DNA of 64,000 nucleotides from Tethybacter castelli. Lineage in GTDB: Bacteria; Pseudomonadota; Gammaproteobacteria; Tethybacterales; Tethybacteraceae. The position numbers and the translations under genes are program-made. The DNA is taken from assembly GCA_036679665.1 (NCBI GenBank), contig JAZHEJ010000040.1:1-64000 (forward strand), read 5' to 3'. Below the pieces are notes generated by a model that worked only from the letters and a program-made list of their open reading frames with translations, was not told where the DNA came from and ran no database searches. Below are positions 26,201 to 34,072 of the stretch, one piece after another; positions within the stretch are counted from its first letter, which is position 1; every line of letters begins with the position of its first letter.

Positions 26201-27147
26201 AAGCTTGCCTCAGTGCCGACACCATGGCGAGACTCGCGAACTTTATCAGCACCGCGCAAATGAACCGATTGGTAAATTTCGTTTCTGACGTCAAGCAGAA
26301 GCAATTGAAAAAAGTTCTCTCCGTAAAACAACTGAAGTTATTGCGGCAACGCAAATTAGGCAAGCAGTTGCGATTTCCTTTGTTAAAATTTATTGATCAG
26401 CGCCTAGAAAATAAACTGTTCAATTTTCTTACCAAACAAGCTCAAGAGCGACTGTTTGACTATTTGCCCTATGAACGCATGGAGCAGTTGCTTGGATTTA
26501 GCGAATACCTATGGCAGCTTGTTACTTCACGGCAGAAGATGATTATCCAAGGATCCAAATCGCGCAGTGGCACCCAAAGTGCGCGGCGTTGTCAGCTTCA
26601 CAAAACCCTAAAAGCGATTAACGCCTGTTACACCCCCGAATCACATAACGCCGACAAATCTGAAGCGGGAGGGATGGAACTGAACAAAATGGTCACGCGT
26701 TGCAAAGATATTATCGTGCTGCTAGATGAAGCGTGCGACCCTGACGAAGCCGATGATTGCGCCTTTGCTTCCGAAGCGGTCACCATCTTGTTGCAGGTCC
26801 TACATCCGATCATGCCCCATATAACCGAAGAATTGTGGGCGATGTTACAAATGCCGCAGTTGCTAGTTGAAACACCTTGGCCGCAACCAGATCAGGCGGC
26901 ATTGGAATTTTTTACCGATGTTACATGCATCATCCAAGAAAATGGCCGCAAGCGCCATGCGTTTAGCTTATCTGCCAGCGCAGACCCCGCTACCACCATT
27001 GAGCTCGCCAGCGCCGAACTGAACGAATTAGCGATTCGCCAAGGCCATTGTGGTTTTCCGAGTTTAGGCAAGCAGGTAGTACGTATTGAGCATGCCAAAA
27101 AACAAGATCAGATTGTTATCAACTTCGTGCTATACCTTCATAATTAA
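23221..27147 (+). CDS. LeuRS-like paralogue with large inserted 38-residue-repeat domain
   Basis: 1308 residues from the ATG at 23221, whose N terminus aligns with LeuRS; a TTG at 23158 is also in frame. Residues 1-662 follow the neighbouring LeuS through the catalytic, editing and zinc domains. Residues about 663-1094 are an insertion dominated by a 38-residue repeat. From about 1095 the anticodon-binding and C-terminal parts of LeuRS resume. H-L-G-H (51-54) is kept, but KMSKS has become P-M-T-K-S (613-617). The leucine-pocket motifs G-W-D, S-A-W-Y and E-H-A have become G-F-E, L-S-W-M and E-Q-A. The editing landmarks T-x-x-P-D-T and A-H-D-Q-R remain. Both copies lack the first zinc cysteines, so duplication probably followed that loss. 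It starts 93 bases after leuS and ends two bases before lptE, so it is embedded in the leuS-lptE-holA operon. Leucylation is doubtful. An editing, tRNA-binding or scaffold role is possible but unproven. Confidence 0.85.
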   Translation: MSIDTGYDHARIKRQAQSRWAAKNKSHIAKADGSGEFCCQAMFADLAGKFHLGHCRRYVLNDIMTRFQLMQGRNTKQVVGFETYGLQVHLAARDANLDPEKWAVETTAHAVTTLKELGILTDWNKIVVTNSAQQCHMQQQLFLHLWNAENSPILRKKQPGIAYWDPGTRMYLSLRQLVNGRGPESGMLTEIRNISNYALSISHQLADDLLQNLETLPRWDRRVKNMQRESIGRENGLTISFDLLDRNGKPLPAVQVFTSHPDTIMGTTFLAVATTHPLARKVARDDPQIATFCEAVNHPNYAIEKLAEDKRQEGMPLGIYAINPVTGDHVPVWVANYVIADYGTSAVLGIPAHDQRNYNFAQRHNLPMRKVARTSDQDIAAPLTKPLVDKFALVCNSGSLEQPLNRLKKALQNELQSRQPQDGSNPDTLIRQRYFDQQINLCIHDLLTKRDIKVSPTAVSRLRSWPISQPDYWGCPVPLVHCSQCGTVPVPGEQLPLTLPQYRDNQDSLDCYPDFIACVCPQCGADAQRETDTLDPSFSLSWMSQSKNMTNAKLPDASLDYYCCGAEQATSHLLCARILQHLLARSGVEQNETFDEPFTEVFSPGMVMNYGLPMTKSYANAIDPTQLLDNYGADMLRLYLSAIENPRNNLHWDSDKLISLQGIIISSELVKLRCGTLTGLQLDLVHNLLSKSEINRLQKGLINRSEFKQLKTGKLEASKYAQVKELIGEGAIIRLQSGLLNEAQARQLRNGELENAKLREVLTIIDEFQLNHLRNGLLDKNEFRLLQIGKLAGKKLSAVQKLVPAKVLSELQTNSIDPDEPGAVSTLQERLLDNFEREAWLEYTTEVEMLRKVRTILTEDEISCMQKGLLNQQEFAALRAKKLPEEKMARVRAILNDNEILRLQEGLLSREEIFQLKAGKLAAKRLHAVLEIIDEKQIKQLQNGVLQPSEHEQLRKILGSSRKMAQLRAGTLGEDKLRQIREQFTANQLERYQQACLSADTMARLANFISTAQMNRLVNFVSDVKQKQLKKVLSVKQLKLLRQRKLGKQLRFPLLKFIDQRLENKLFNFLTKQAQERLFDYLPYERMEQLLGFSEYLWQLVTSRQKMIIQGSKSRSGTQSARRCQLHKTLKAINACYTPESHNADKSEAGGMELNKMVTRCKDIIVLLDEACDPDEADDCAFASEAVTILLQVLHPIMPHITEELWAMLQMPQLLVETPWPQPDQAALEFFTDVTCIIQENGRKRHAFSLSASADPATTIELASAELNELAIRQGHCGFPSLGKQVVRIEHAKKQDQIVINFVLYLHN
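25294..26178 (+). repeat. 38-residue (114-base) coding repeats inside the LeuRS paralogue
   Basis: Five regular units of exactly 38 codons lie at 25294-25407, 25408-25521, 25522-25635, 25798-25911 and 25912-26025. Irregular units of 54 and 51 codons lie at 25636-25797 and 26026-26178. Degenerate helical copies continue to about 26500, and a partial unit precedes the first. Each unit has a pattern like I-x-x-L-Q-x-G-L-L-x-x-x-E-F, then L-x-x-G-K-L-x-x-x-K-L-x-x-V, then I-I-D-E. The two G-containing half-motifs are 14 residues apart. The hydrophobic spacing suggests a helical solenoid. The units differ clearly at DNA level, so this is an old, protein-level array rather than a recent expansion. 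Confidence 0.9.
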
Positions 27148-27149
27148 GC

Positions 27150-27602
27150 ATGAATTTTTTATCGTTGATGACGGTGGCGGTACTTATCACCGGTTGTGTC
27201 TTGAGCGCCACTGGTGACAACTCATTGCCACTGAAATCAATTACGGTTTCCGCATCCGACTCTGAGTTGAACGATGAATTTGAACACCAACTTGCTAATC
27301 TTGCCTTAACCGGCAATCGCCTGATCTCGCTTACCCTTCGCGAAAGCACTTCCAACTCGATCACGGCGCGCGCCGCGGACGGATCTGGATCCAAGCGCCG
27401 CCTTAGCTACGCATTACACTATCGGATTGAAACTACGGATCAACCAGAATTTAACGGAGTAATCAGGAAAAAACAGTCGTTAGACCACAGCGAAAATACT
27501 CATTTAGCAAACCGACTTGCTTTTGAGAGATTTTTCTTCGCTGCTCGCACTGAGAGCATTGATAAACTAATCAACACGCTCAAGATTCGGAACTGGCAAT
27601 GA
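27150..27602 (+). CDS. lptE: LPS-assembly lipoprotein LptE
   Basis: 150 residues starting with a lipoprotein signal whose lipobox is L-I-T-G-C, with the lipidated cysteine at residue 16. LptE sits in the outer membrane as the plug of the LptD pore that inserts lipopolysaccharide. Sequence conservation in this family is low. The call rests on the lipobox, the size, the pattern of short beta-rich segments and the classic place between leuS and holA. It starts two bases after the LeuRS-like paralogue, and its stop overlaps holA by four bases. Confidence 0.82.
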   Translation: MNFLSLMTVAVLITGCVLSATGDNSLPLKSITVSASDSELNDEFEHQLANLALTGNRLISLTLRESTSNSITARAADGSGSKRRLSYALHYRIETTDQPEFNGVIRKKQSLDHSENTHLANRLAFERFFFAARTESIDKLINTLKIRNWQ

Positions 27603-28624
27603 AAATCAGCAGCGCAGCGCTTGCTGCAAACTTGCAAAATCCACGTCCACCCTATCTGCTGCTCAATAATGAGCCAGTTCTACTAACTGAGGACCGGGAC
27701 AGTGTTCGCAAGGCATTAGCCTGCGACGAGCGTAAATTGTTTGTGTTGGATCAAGACTTTGATATGGAAGACGCTAAGCTGGAAGCATCGGCGGGTAATT
27801 TATTCGGCGGCTCCACTTTACTGGAGTTTATTTTAGTGGACGCGCTCAACGCGGACACCGCCAAACAACTTACCGCAATTGCCAAACTCGCGCAGGCTAA
27901 CCAGCGACCGGTTATCATCGCGAGCCCCAATATCGTACGCAAGGCGGCTTGGGTCAATCAACTAGAAGATTTTTTTACCGTGGTAACGCAAGTATTCGTA
28001 AAGCGACACAATATGTGTGGCTGGGTCAAGGCGCGAGGCAGAAGTTTTGGTCTAGATATAGATGATGAAGCTGCGCAGTACATTGCGGATATGACTGAAG
28101 GCAATTTGAGTTCCGCAGCTCAAGAAATTTCTAAACTCAAATTGTTACACGTTGGAAGCGAGCAGGTTAGCAGACAATTGGTACAGGAATTACTGGTGGA
28201 TCAAAGTCGCGATGATCTTTTTTCATTGCGTGAATCTTTGGCTGCGGGCAGCAGTGTTCGCTCTTTACGCGCGATTCGCAACCTCAAAGCGGCTAAGGTT
28301 CCCCCTACCTTGCTGGTTTGGGCACTGGCCGAAGAAACCCGTAGTTTGTTAAGATTGATTGACAGACACAGCAAGCCGCGTGGCGTATATGGTAAGCATC
28401 TTACTGATTTGGCCAACATCGCCAAACGGGTCCCCCGCACCGAGGTTAAATATTTGCTCGCGGTAATCGCCCGAGCTGACTGGGTTGCCAAGGGTATGAT
28501 CGTCGCGGATCCGTGGCAGGACTTTGAAAGAATCGCTATCGCTTTTACCCAACTGGTCAGTAACAATCGGTATAAATTTTTACTTCTTCAAAATGAATTT
28601 AAACCCCAAGTCAAAGCAAACTGA
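27599..28624 (+). CDS. holA: DNA polymerase III delta subunit
   Basis: 341 residues, as expected for HolA (about 343). Delta is the clamp-loader subunit that opens the beta ring. The N-terminal region has the family's P-Y-L-L-L-N-N-E-P start, and D-D-L-F-S-L-R-E-S-L is in the middle domain. No Walker A motif is present, which is normal for delta. The ATG overlaps the lptE stop (ATGA). nadD, which often follows in gammaproteobacteria, is absent; proA comes next. Confidence 0.9.
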   Translation: MKISSAALAANLQNPRPPYLLLNNEPVLLTEDRDSVRKALACDERKLFVLDQDFDMEDAKLEASAGNLFGGSTLLEFILVDALNADTAKQLTAIAKLAQANQRPVIIASPNIVRKAAWVNQLEDFFTVVTQVFVKRHNMCGWVKARGRSFGLDIDDEAAQYIADMTEGNLSSAAQEISKLKLLHVGSEQVSRQLVQELLVDQSRDDLFSLRESLAAGSSVRSLRAIRNLKAAKVPPTLLVWALAEETRSLLRLIDRHSKPRGVYGKHLTDLANIAKRVPRTEVKYLLAVIARADWVAKGMIVADPWQDFERIAIAFTQLVSNNRYKFLLLQNEFKPQVKAN

Positions 28625-29852
28625 CCTAATCGGCGACGCGCTTAGCGCAATGCCTGCGCTGGCGGCCTCCGATATCGAAGTTCGCAATAATATATTAAAG
28701 CGATTCGCAAATCTTTTATTGCGTGATCGCGAAAAGCTACTCGAAATCAATGCCGCGGAAGTGGCACGCGGCGTGGCCGCCGGTCTTAGCGAATCGGTAT
28801 GCGACCGTCTTAGCCTCGCCGGCGGTAACTTCGCCTCGATGGTTGATTCAATTCACTCTGTTGTCGCGCTACCTGACCCCCTTGGCTCAGGTCCTGAACA
28901 CAAGCAACCAAACGGTATTTGGGTAAGCCGGATGCGTGTACCGTTAGGACTGGTATGTTTTATCTACGAGTCGCGTCCGAATGTCACCGCTGACGGCGCG
29001 GCACTTTGTATTAAATCAGGCAATGGAGTCATATTGCGCGGTGGTAAAGAAGCTCTCGACAGTAACCTTGCGATCGGCCGCCTCGCCCAGCAAGCGCTCA
29101 CTGACGAAAATTTACCTCCTTCGATTGTGCAGGTAATAAGCGATCCAGATCGTAATGAAATTTCGCGCCTGCTCACTGACGAGCGCTTCGATATGGTCAT
29201 ACCGCGTGGCGGAAAAGGATTGGTCGAGCACGTGCAAAAGATCGCCACGGCACCGGTATTGGCTCATTTGTACGGCAACTGTCACCTATATGTCCATAGC
29301 AGTGCCGATCTGCAACAAGCCGCACCAATCATCGTCAACGCTAAAACGCAAAGGCCCGGCACCTGCAACGCGTTGGAGTCGCTACTTGTAGACGAAGCGG
29401 TGGCAGCAAAGTTGCTCGCTCGAATTGCCCCCCTGCTTTTTGCTGCGCAAGTGCAAATCGTTGGCTGCCCGGCAACGTGCGCAATCCTTGGCGATAACTG
29501 TACACAGGCTCAAAACAGCGATTGGGATGAAGAATATTTGACTTTAAAAATTTCCATTAAAATTGTCGCCGGTTTAAATGATGCGGTAAAGTGGATTAAC
29601 CAACACGGTTCAAAACATACAGACGGCATACTGAGCACCGACCGCGACGCCATCGAACACTTCATACAATTTGTGGATTCGAGTTCGGTGATGGTCAACA
29701 CTTCCACACGATTTGCAGACGGGTACATGTACGGACTAGGAGCTGAGACCGGCGTGTCTACCGGCAAGTTTCATGCGCGAGGCCCGGTGGGACTTGAAGG
29801 ACTGACCACTTACAAATGGATTGTCCGTAGCGACGGCGCAACTCGCAACTGA
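28593..29852 (+). CDS. proA: Gamma-glutamyl phosphate reductase
   Basis: 419 residues from the ATG at 28593, near the usual 417. It reduces gamma-glutamyl phosphate to glutamate semialdehyde in proline synthesis, using NADPH. Conserved stretches include Y-E-S-R-P-N-V-T-A-D near residue 130 and the catalytic cysteine in R-P-G-T-C-N-A-L-E-S. The start lies 32 bases inside the end of holA; an earlier in-frame start would only add non-homologous residues. proB is not in the window. Confidence 0.94.
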   Translation: MNLNPKSKQTDLIGDALSAMPALAASDIEVRNNILKRFANLLLRDREKLLEINAAEVARGVAAGLSESVCDRLSLAGGNFASMVDSIHSVVALPDPLGSGPEHKQPNGIWVSRMRVPLGLVCFIYESRPNVTADGAALCIKSGNGVILRGGKEALDSNLAIGRLAQQALTDENLPPSIVQVISDPDRNEISRLLTDERFDMVIPRGGKGLVEHVQKIATAPVLAHLYGNCHLYVHSSADLQQAAPIIVNAKTQRPGTCNALESLLVDEAVAAKLLARIAPLLFAAQVQIVGCPATCAILGDNCTQAQNSDWDEEYLTLKISIKIVAGLNDAVKWINQHGSKHTDGILSTDRDAIEHFIQFVDSSSVMVNTSTRFADGYMYGLGAETGVSTGKFHARGPVGLEGLTTYKWIVRSDGATRN

Positions 29853-29859
29853 CAACTGT

Positions 29860-31266
29860 ATGAAAAAAATCATGATTCTTGGCGCAGGAAGTATTGGCGG
29901 TAGCGTCGCTGAGCATCTTGCCCAGGAAAATGAAGTAACGCTTATCGACCGTAACGCCGAAGTTATTACCAACATGCGATCGCGCTTTGACGCGCGCTTT
30001 ATCATCGGCTCAATCGAATCTCCCCAGGTGCTGGAAAAAGCCGGTTGCGAAGAAGCCGACGTGGTGCTGGCGGTTACCGAGCACGACGTGACTAATTTGG
30101 CGGCTTGTTTTATTTGTAAGACCCTTTTTGATCCGGGTGACGCCTGCGCACGAATCGCGCGTATTCGCAACCGAGGACTTGCTGAACACAAAGAGTTACT
30201 TCAAGCTTTTGGAGTTACAGTCTCGTACGATCCTGAAGACAGTATCGCGGAAGCGATCGCTAGCGCGGTTGGTATGCCTGGAGTATCCAGGCTTGTACAT
30301 TACGCTTCCCGTCAGCTGGCAATCGCGGAAGTTAGGATTCGCGAACAAGATATCAGTTCACAAAACAAGCTCAGTGACTTCATTTCGCATAGCCGCGAAC
30401 TTGGTTATTACTTAGTGGCGATTCGCCGTGGCGATTTGACGTTGCCCGCAACCGAATCACTTCACCTGCAAGTTGATGACAGCGTGATATTGGCGGCCAA
30501 AGCCAAAAATATGGCCAAAACAATAATGCTACTTCGCAACGAACAACAACTTAGCACCAAGGTTTTCATAGCAGGAGGTGGTCAAATCGGTCGCGCGCTG
30601 GCGGCAAAACTTGAAGACGACTACGCGGTGACCTTGCTTGAACCGGATGCGGAACGTTGCAAGATACTAGCGCATGAGCTTGGCACCACTTTAGTCACCG
30701 CTGCTGATCCGACCGTCGAAGAAGTATTACGCAGCGAGGATGTGGAAAATGGCCATTTCTTCTGCGCGGTAAGCGAAAAAGACGAAGTCAACATCATGTC
30801 CGCTCTGATAGCCAAGAAACTCAACTGCAAGCATGCCGCAGTGTTGATTAACCGCCACGCCTATCAGGCGGTCTTGAGCGGCATCAAAATGGATATGGTC
30901 GTTTCTCCTTCTGAGGTGACAATCAGCATCTTGCTTCAGCGGCTTAGTTCACGTAGCTATTTTGATCCGATCGTCATTGACGAGCAAGTTACCAACTTAA
31001 CCATGTTTCCCGTGCAACGTTCCTCCAAAATCCAGGGACAAACCATGGCTCAGGTGAACTGGCCGGACAATACCTTACCTTGCGCTTTGTTGCGTGATGT
31101 GCCTGAAGACAAACCATCTTTGGTAAGTGAAGCTTTGCCGGCTGTGCAAATTTACTTTCCTGATTCTGAGGTGAGCATCGAGCCGGGAGACCGTTGCATC
31201 GTTTATGTCAAAGACGCCAATATAGACACTTTGACAGAGTTGGCTGATTTACCTTATTTCACTTAG
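29860..31266 (+). CDS. trkA: Trk potassium uptake regulatory protein TrkA
   Basis: 468 residues with two tandem RCK modules, each a Rossmann NAD-binding domain plus a TrkA-C domain. The first nucleotide fold begins at I-L-G-A-G-S-I-G-G and ends its second strand at an acidic L-I-D-R. The second begins at I-A-G-G-G-Q-I-G-R near residue 235. TrkA gates the TrkH channel in response to nucleotides. The ATG at 29860, seven bases after proA, is preferred over an in-frame start inside proA. trkH follows. Confidence 0.95.
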   Translation: MKKIMILGAGSIGGSVAEHLAQENEVTLIDRNAEVITNMRSRFDARFIIGSIESPQVLEKAGCEEADVVLAVTEHDVTNLAACFICKTLFDPGDACARIARIRNRGLAEHKELLQAFGVTVSYDPEDSIAEAIASAVGMPGVSRLVHYASRQLAIAEVRIREQDISSQNKLSDFISHSRELGYYLVAIRRGDLTLPATESLHLQVDDSVILAAKAKNMAKTIMLLRNEQQLSTKVFIAGGGQIGRALAAKLEDDYAVTLLEPDAERCKILAHELGTTLVTAADPTVEEVLRSEDVENGHFFCAVSEKDEVNIMSALIAKKLNCKHAAVLINRHAYQAVLSGIKMDMVVSPSEVTISILLQRLSSRSYFDPIVIDEQVTNLTMFPVQRSSKIQGQTMAQVNWPDNTLPCALLRDVPEDKPSLVSEALPAVQIYFPDSEVSIEPGDRCIVYVKDANIDTLTELADLPYFT

Positions 31267-31282
31267 GCCACATACTGTTGCT

Positions 31283-32896
31283 ATGCATTCAGTTGCTGTT
31301 TTCATACGTTTTTTTAAAAGGAACCTTTGTATTCTTGAGCCGTTGGGCCGCATAATTTTTATGTTCGGGCTAATCATGCTTGTGCCGATTGGACTGGTGC
31401 TAAGCGATCAAGACCCGACCCAACTTTTGCTCGCATTCTTGCTACCTTCGATTGCTTGCATCGTGATCGGATTAACGATGCGTCATTACGGCAGAGAATT
31501 GGCTGACAAATTCAGGCTACGCCATGCCACCTTGTTGTTATTAATTATCTGGTGTGGTCTGCCTTTTATCGGCGCGTTCCCACTGCGCAGCTATGTTGAT
31601 CCAGCTAGCGTGCTGTCTGATTCGTATTTCGAGGCGGTGTCAGGAATCACCGCTTCAGGCGCGACCATAATGATAAATATTGACACGTTGCCAGATTCGA
31701 TCAAACTGTGGCGAGGTTTGCTAGCCTGGATGGGTGGGATGGGTTTGGTTGTGCTTGCCACCGCACTGTTGCCTAACTTGGTAATCGGCGTTAAACACTT
31801 GTTCAATACCGAGATATCAGGTCCGCAACAAGAGGCCGAGCTAACTCCTAGGATTGAAAAGACCGCCAAAGGACTGTGGACGCTATATATCATTTTGTCT
31901 TGCACCTGTGCTTTGGCCTACTGGATATCAGGTATGGACTGGCTCGATGCACTCGTTCATTCGTTCACCACGGTGAGCATGAGCGGGTTTAGCAACCATG
32001 ATACAAGCTTCGCTTATTTTGACTCGGTGGCGATCGAAATTATCGCGGTGTTATTTATGCTTTTGGCCGGATTGAATTTTGCCACCCACTTTTCTGCCAT
32101 ACGCCAGCTGTCGCGACGTAACAAAACCTTGATCAAGCGCGCCCATTCAATTCGAGCATCTCACTTTGGAACTTACCTGAAATTGATAACCACATCGGCC
32201 GGAATTTCTTCACTTTTTCAATCATTTAGCACGCCTTATCGACAGGATAATGAGCTTAGAAGCTACCTGACAGTATTGTTTATCGGTTGCGTAGCGGTGA
32301 TTTTTGCGTTGGGTCAAACAACTGATCTCAACTGGACACAACAGCTTCGCCACGGTATTTTCAATACCGTCTCAATAGCTACAACAACCGGATACTCGAA
32401 TACCGATTTTGGATCCCAATGGCCTTTATTTATCAGTTTTTTCATACTCTTGCTCGCCAATTTCACTTCCTGTAGCGGTTCAACCGGAGGCGGTATAAAG
32501 ATGATTAGGGCGCGCACCGCGCTGGGAATCCTTAGCCTTGAAGGAACACGCATTCTTCGTCCAAACGTATTTTTGCAAGTAAGAATTCGCAGGCAGGTTA
32601 TTGACAACAAGGTGGTCAGTTCAGTATTGTTGTTTCTGTTCGCCTATACCCTGACGATGTTAGTTCTCGGACTAACCTTGTTAGCTGTTCAGCCATCATT
32701 GGATTTTTTGACCGCCATATCCGCCGCTTTAGCTTGTCTTAGCAATACCGGCCCCGGGTTGGGCGAAGTCGGCTCCGGCACCACCTATACCAGTTTGAAT
32801 CCTGTCGCAACCACTGTATGCGCATTTGCCATGCTGTTAGGACGCTTGGAATTACTTTTGTTTTTAGTGCTATTTACCCGCGATTTATGGCGCTAA
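31283..32896 (+). CDS. trkH: Trk potassium uptake channel subunit TrkH
   Basis: 537 residues with about ten to twelve membrane helices and the repeated M-P-M (helix-pore-helix) units of the SKT family. Pore loops with a conserved glycine in T-A-S-G-A-T, S-M-S-G-F-S-N, T-T-G-Y-S and S-N-T-G-P-G fit the four selectivity-filter positions. It moves K+ inward under control of TrkA. It starts 16 bases after trkA. The last gene of this plus-strand run, it is followed by a 94-base gap with the aapJ promoter. Confidence 0.93.
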   Translation: MHSVAVFIRFFKRNLCILEPLGRIIFMFGLIMLVPIGLVLSDQDPTQLLLAFLLPSIACIVIGLTMRHYGRELADKFRLRHATLLLLIIWCGLPFIGAFPLRSYVDPASVLSDSYFEAVSGITASGATIMINIDTLPDSIKLWRGLLAWMGGMGLVVLATALLPNLVIGVKHLFNTEISGPQQEAELTPRIEKTAKGLWTLYIILSCTCALAYWISGMDWLDALVHSFTTVSMSGFSNHDTSFAYFDSVAIEIIAVLFMLLAGLNFATHFSAIRQLSRRNKTLIKRAHSIRASHFGTYLKLITTSAGISSLFQSFSTPYRQDNELRSYLTVLFIGCVAVIFALGQTTDLNWTQQLRHGIFNTVSIATTTGYSNTDFGSQWPLFISFFILLLANFTSCSGSTGGGIKMIRARTALGILSLEGTRILRPNVFLQVRIRRQVIDNKVVSSVLLFLFAYTLTMLVLGLTLLAVQPSLDFLTAISAALACLSNTGPGLGEVGSGTTYTSLNPVATTVCAFAMLLGRLELLLFLVLFTRDLWR

Positions 32897-32947
32897 AATA
32901 TCAATAACGACACATATATATCATATTACTGAAACAGGTGGATTAAA

Positions 32948-32956
32948 TGATATAAT
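32948..32956 (+). promoter_or_regulatory. Extended -10 promoter element of aapJ
   Basis: TGATATAAT is a perfect extended -10 (TGn plus TATAAT, 32951-32956). It lies 34 bases before the aapJ ATG. No good -35 is seen, which is normal for extended -10 promoters. GAGG, about ten bases before the ATG, is the ribosome site. Confidence 0.6.
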
Positions 32957-32990
32957 CGCTTACATAGCATTCTCATGAGGAAATGATATT

Positions 32991-34019
32991 ATGACAAAGA
33001 AATTAGGGATTATTTTTGCTTCAGTGCTCGCTTTTGCAGGAGTTGCGAACTCAGCGACACTTGACAACATCCAATCACGCGGTGAATTAATCTGTGGCGT
33101 AGACGGCGGGCTTCCTGGATTCTCCGCCCCTGACGACAACGGCAGGATGCGCGGCATTGATGCCGATATCTGTTACGGAGTTGCTGCCGCTTTATTTGGC
33201 GACGCATCTAAGGTGCGTTTTGTTAGTCTTTCTGCAAAGGAAAGATTTGAAGCGCTTGCTTCTGGCGAAATCGACGTATTGTCTCGCAACACCACTCACA
33301 CTCTGACTCGCGACGCTTCATTAGGCCTCAACTTTACTTACTACAATTTTATTGATGGTCAAGGTTTTATGGTCAGAAAGTCATTAGGGGTCAATGATGC
33401 TCTTGGGCTAGATGGAGCGCGAGTATGTGTGCAATCAGGCACAACCACCGAAGCTAACTTAGCGGATTTCTTCCGTACTAATAATATTAGCTACGAGCAA
33501 GTCGCCTATGATACTTCCGTTCAGACTAGGGAAGGATTTGAAAACAACTTCTGTGACGTGTTGACCTCCGATACATCTCAGCTCGCAGCTATTCGCAGTG
33601 AGTTAGCAAATCCATCTTCAGCGATTATTCTTCCAGGCGTAATTTCTAAAGAACCTCTAGGGCCTGTGGTTCGCCAAGGTGACGATGAATTTTTCAACCT
33701 GGTGAAATGGACTTTGTACGCTATGATCAACGCCGAAGAACTGGGAATTAGCTCCCGCAATGCCCGCGCAATGAGCAATGATGCCAGTGTGGCTCCTAAC
33801 ATTAAACGGTTGCTTGGTTCTGAAGGTCAAATGTGTAAGCTGGTAAGCGAATCTCTATCCGATGACTGCTTCTTGAATGTAATCGCGTTGGTCGGTAATT
33901 ACGATGAGATTTACGAAGCCAATGTTGGAGAAAATACTCCTATCGGACTTACCAGAGCTGGTTCACCCAATGATTTGTGGTCTCGCGGTGGCTTGCTTTA
34001 CGTCCCGCCTTTGCGTTAA
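32991..34019 (+). CDS. aapJ: General L-amino-acid ABC transporter binding protein
   Basis: 342 residues with a Sec signal peptide cleaved around V-A-N-S-A (residue 22). The mature protein opens with R-G-E-L-I-C-G-V and G-F-S-A-P-D, followed by G-I-D-A-D-I-C, the standard family 3 amino-acid-binding signature seen in AapJ. Further segments such as V-L-S-R-N-T-T-H-T and Q-S-G-T-T-T-E match the same subgroup. It binds a broad range of L-amino acids in the periplasm for the AapQMP system encoded next. Confidence 0.94.
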   Translation: MTKKLGIIFASVLAFAGVANSATLDNIQSRGELICGVDGGLPGFSAPDDNGRMRGIDADICYGVAAALFGDASKVRFVSLSAKERFEALASGEIDVLSRNTTHTLTRDASLGLNFTYYNFIDGQGFMVRKSLGVNDALGLDGARVCVQSGTTTEANLADFFRTNNISYEQVAYDTSVQTREGFENNFCDVLTSDTSQLAAIRSELANPSSAIILPGVISKEPLGPVVRQGDDEFFNLVKWTLYAMINAEELGISSRNARAMSNDASVAPNIKRLLGSEGQMCKLVSESLSDDCFLNVIALVGNYDEIYEANVGENTPIGLTRAGSPNDLWSRGGLLYVPPLR

Positions 34020-34072
34020 TTAGTAAATAGCAGTAACCTAGCCTTTTATTTTTTCCGTCACTCAACTTTGTT

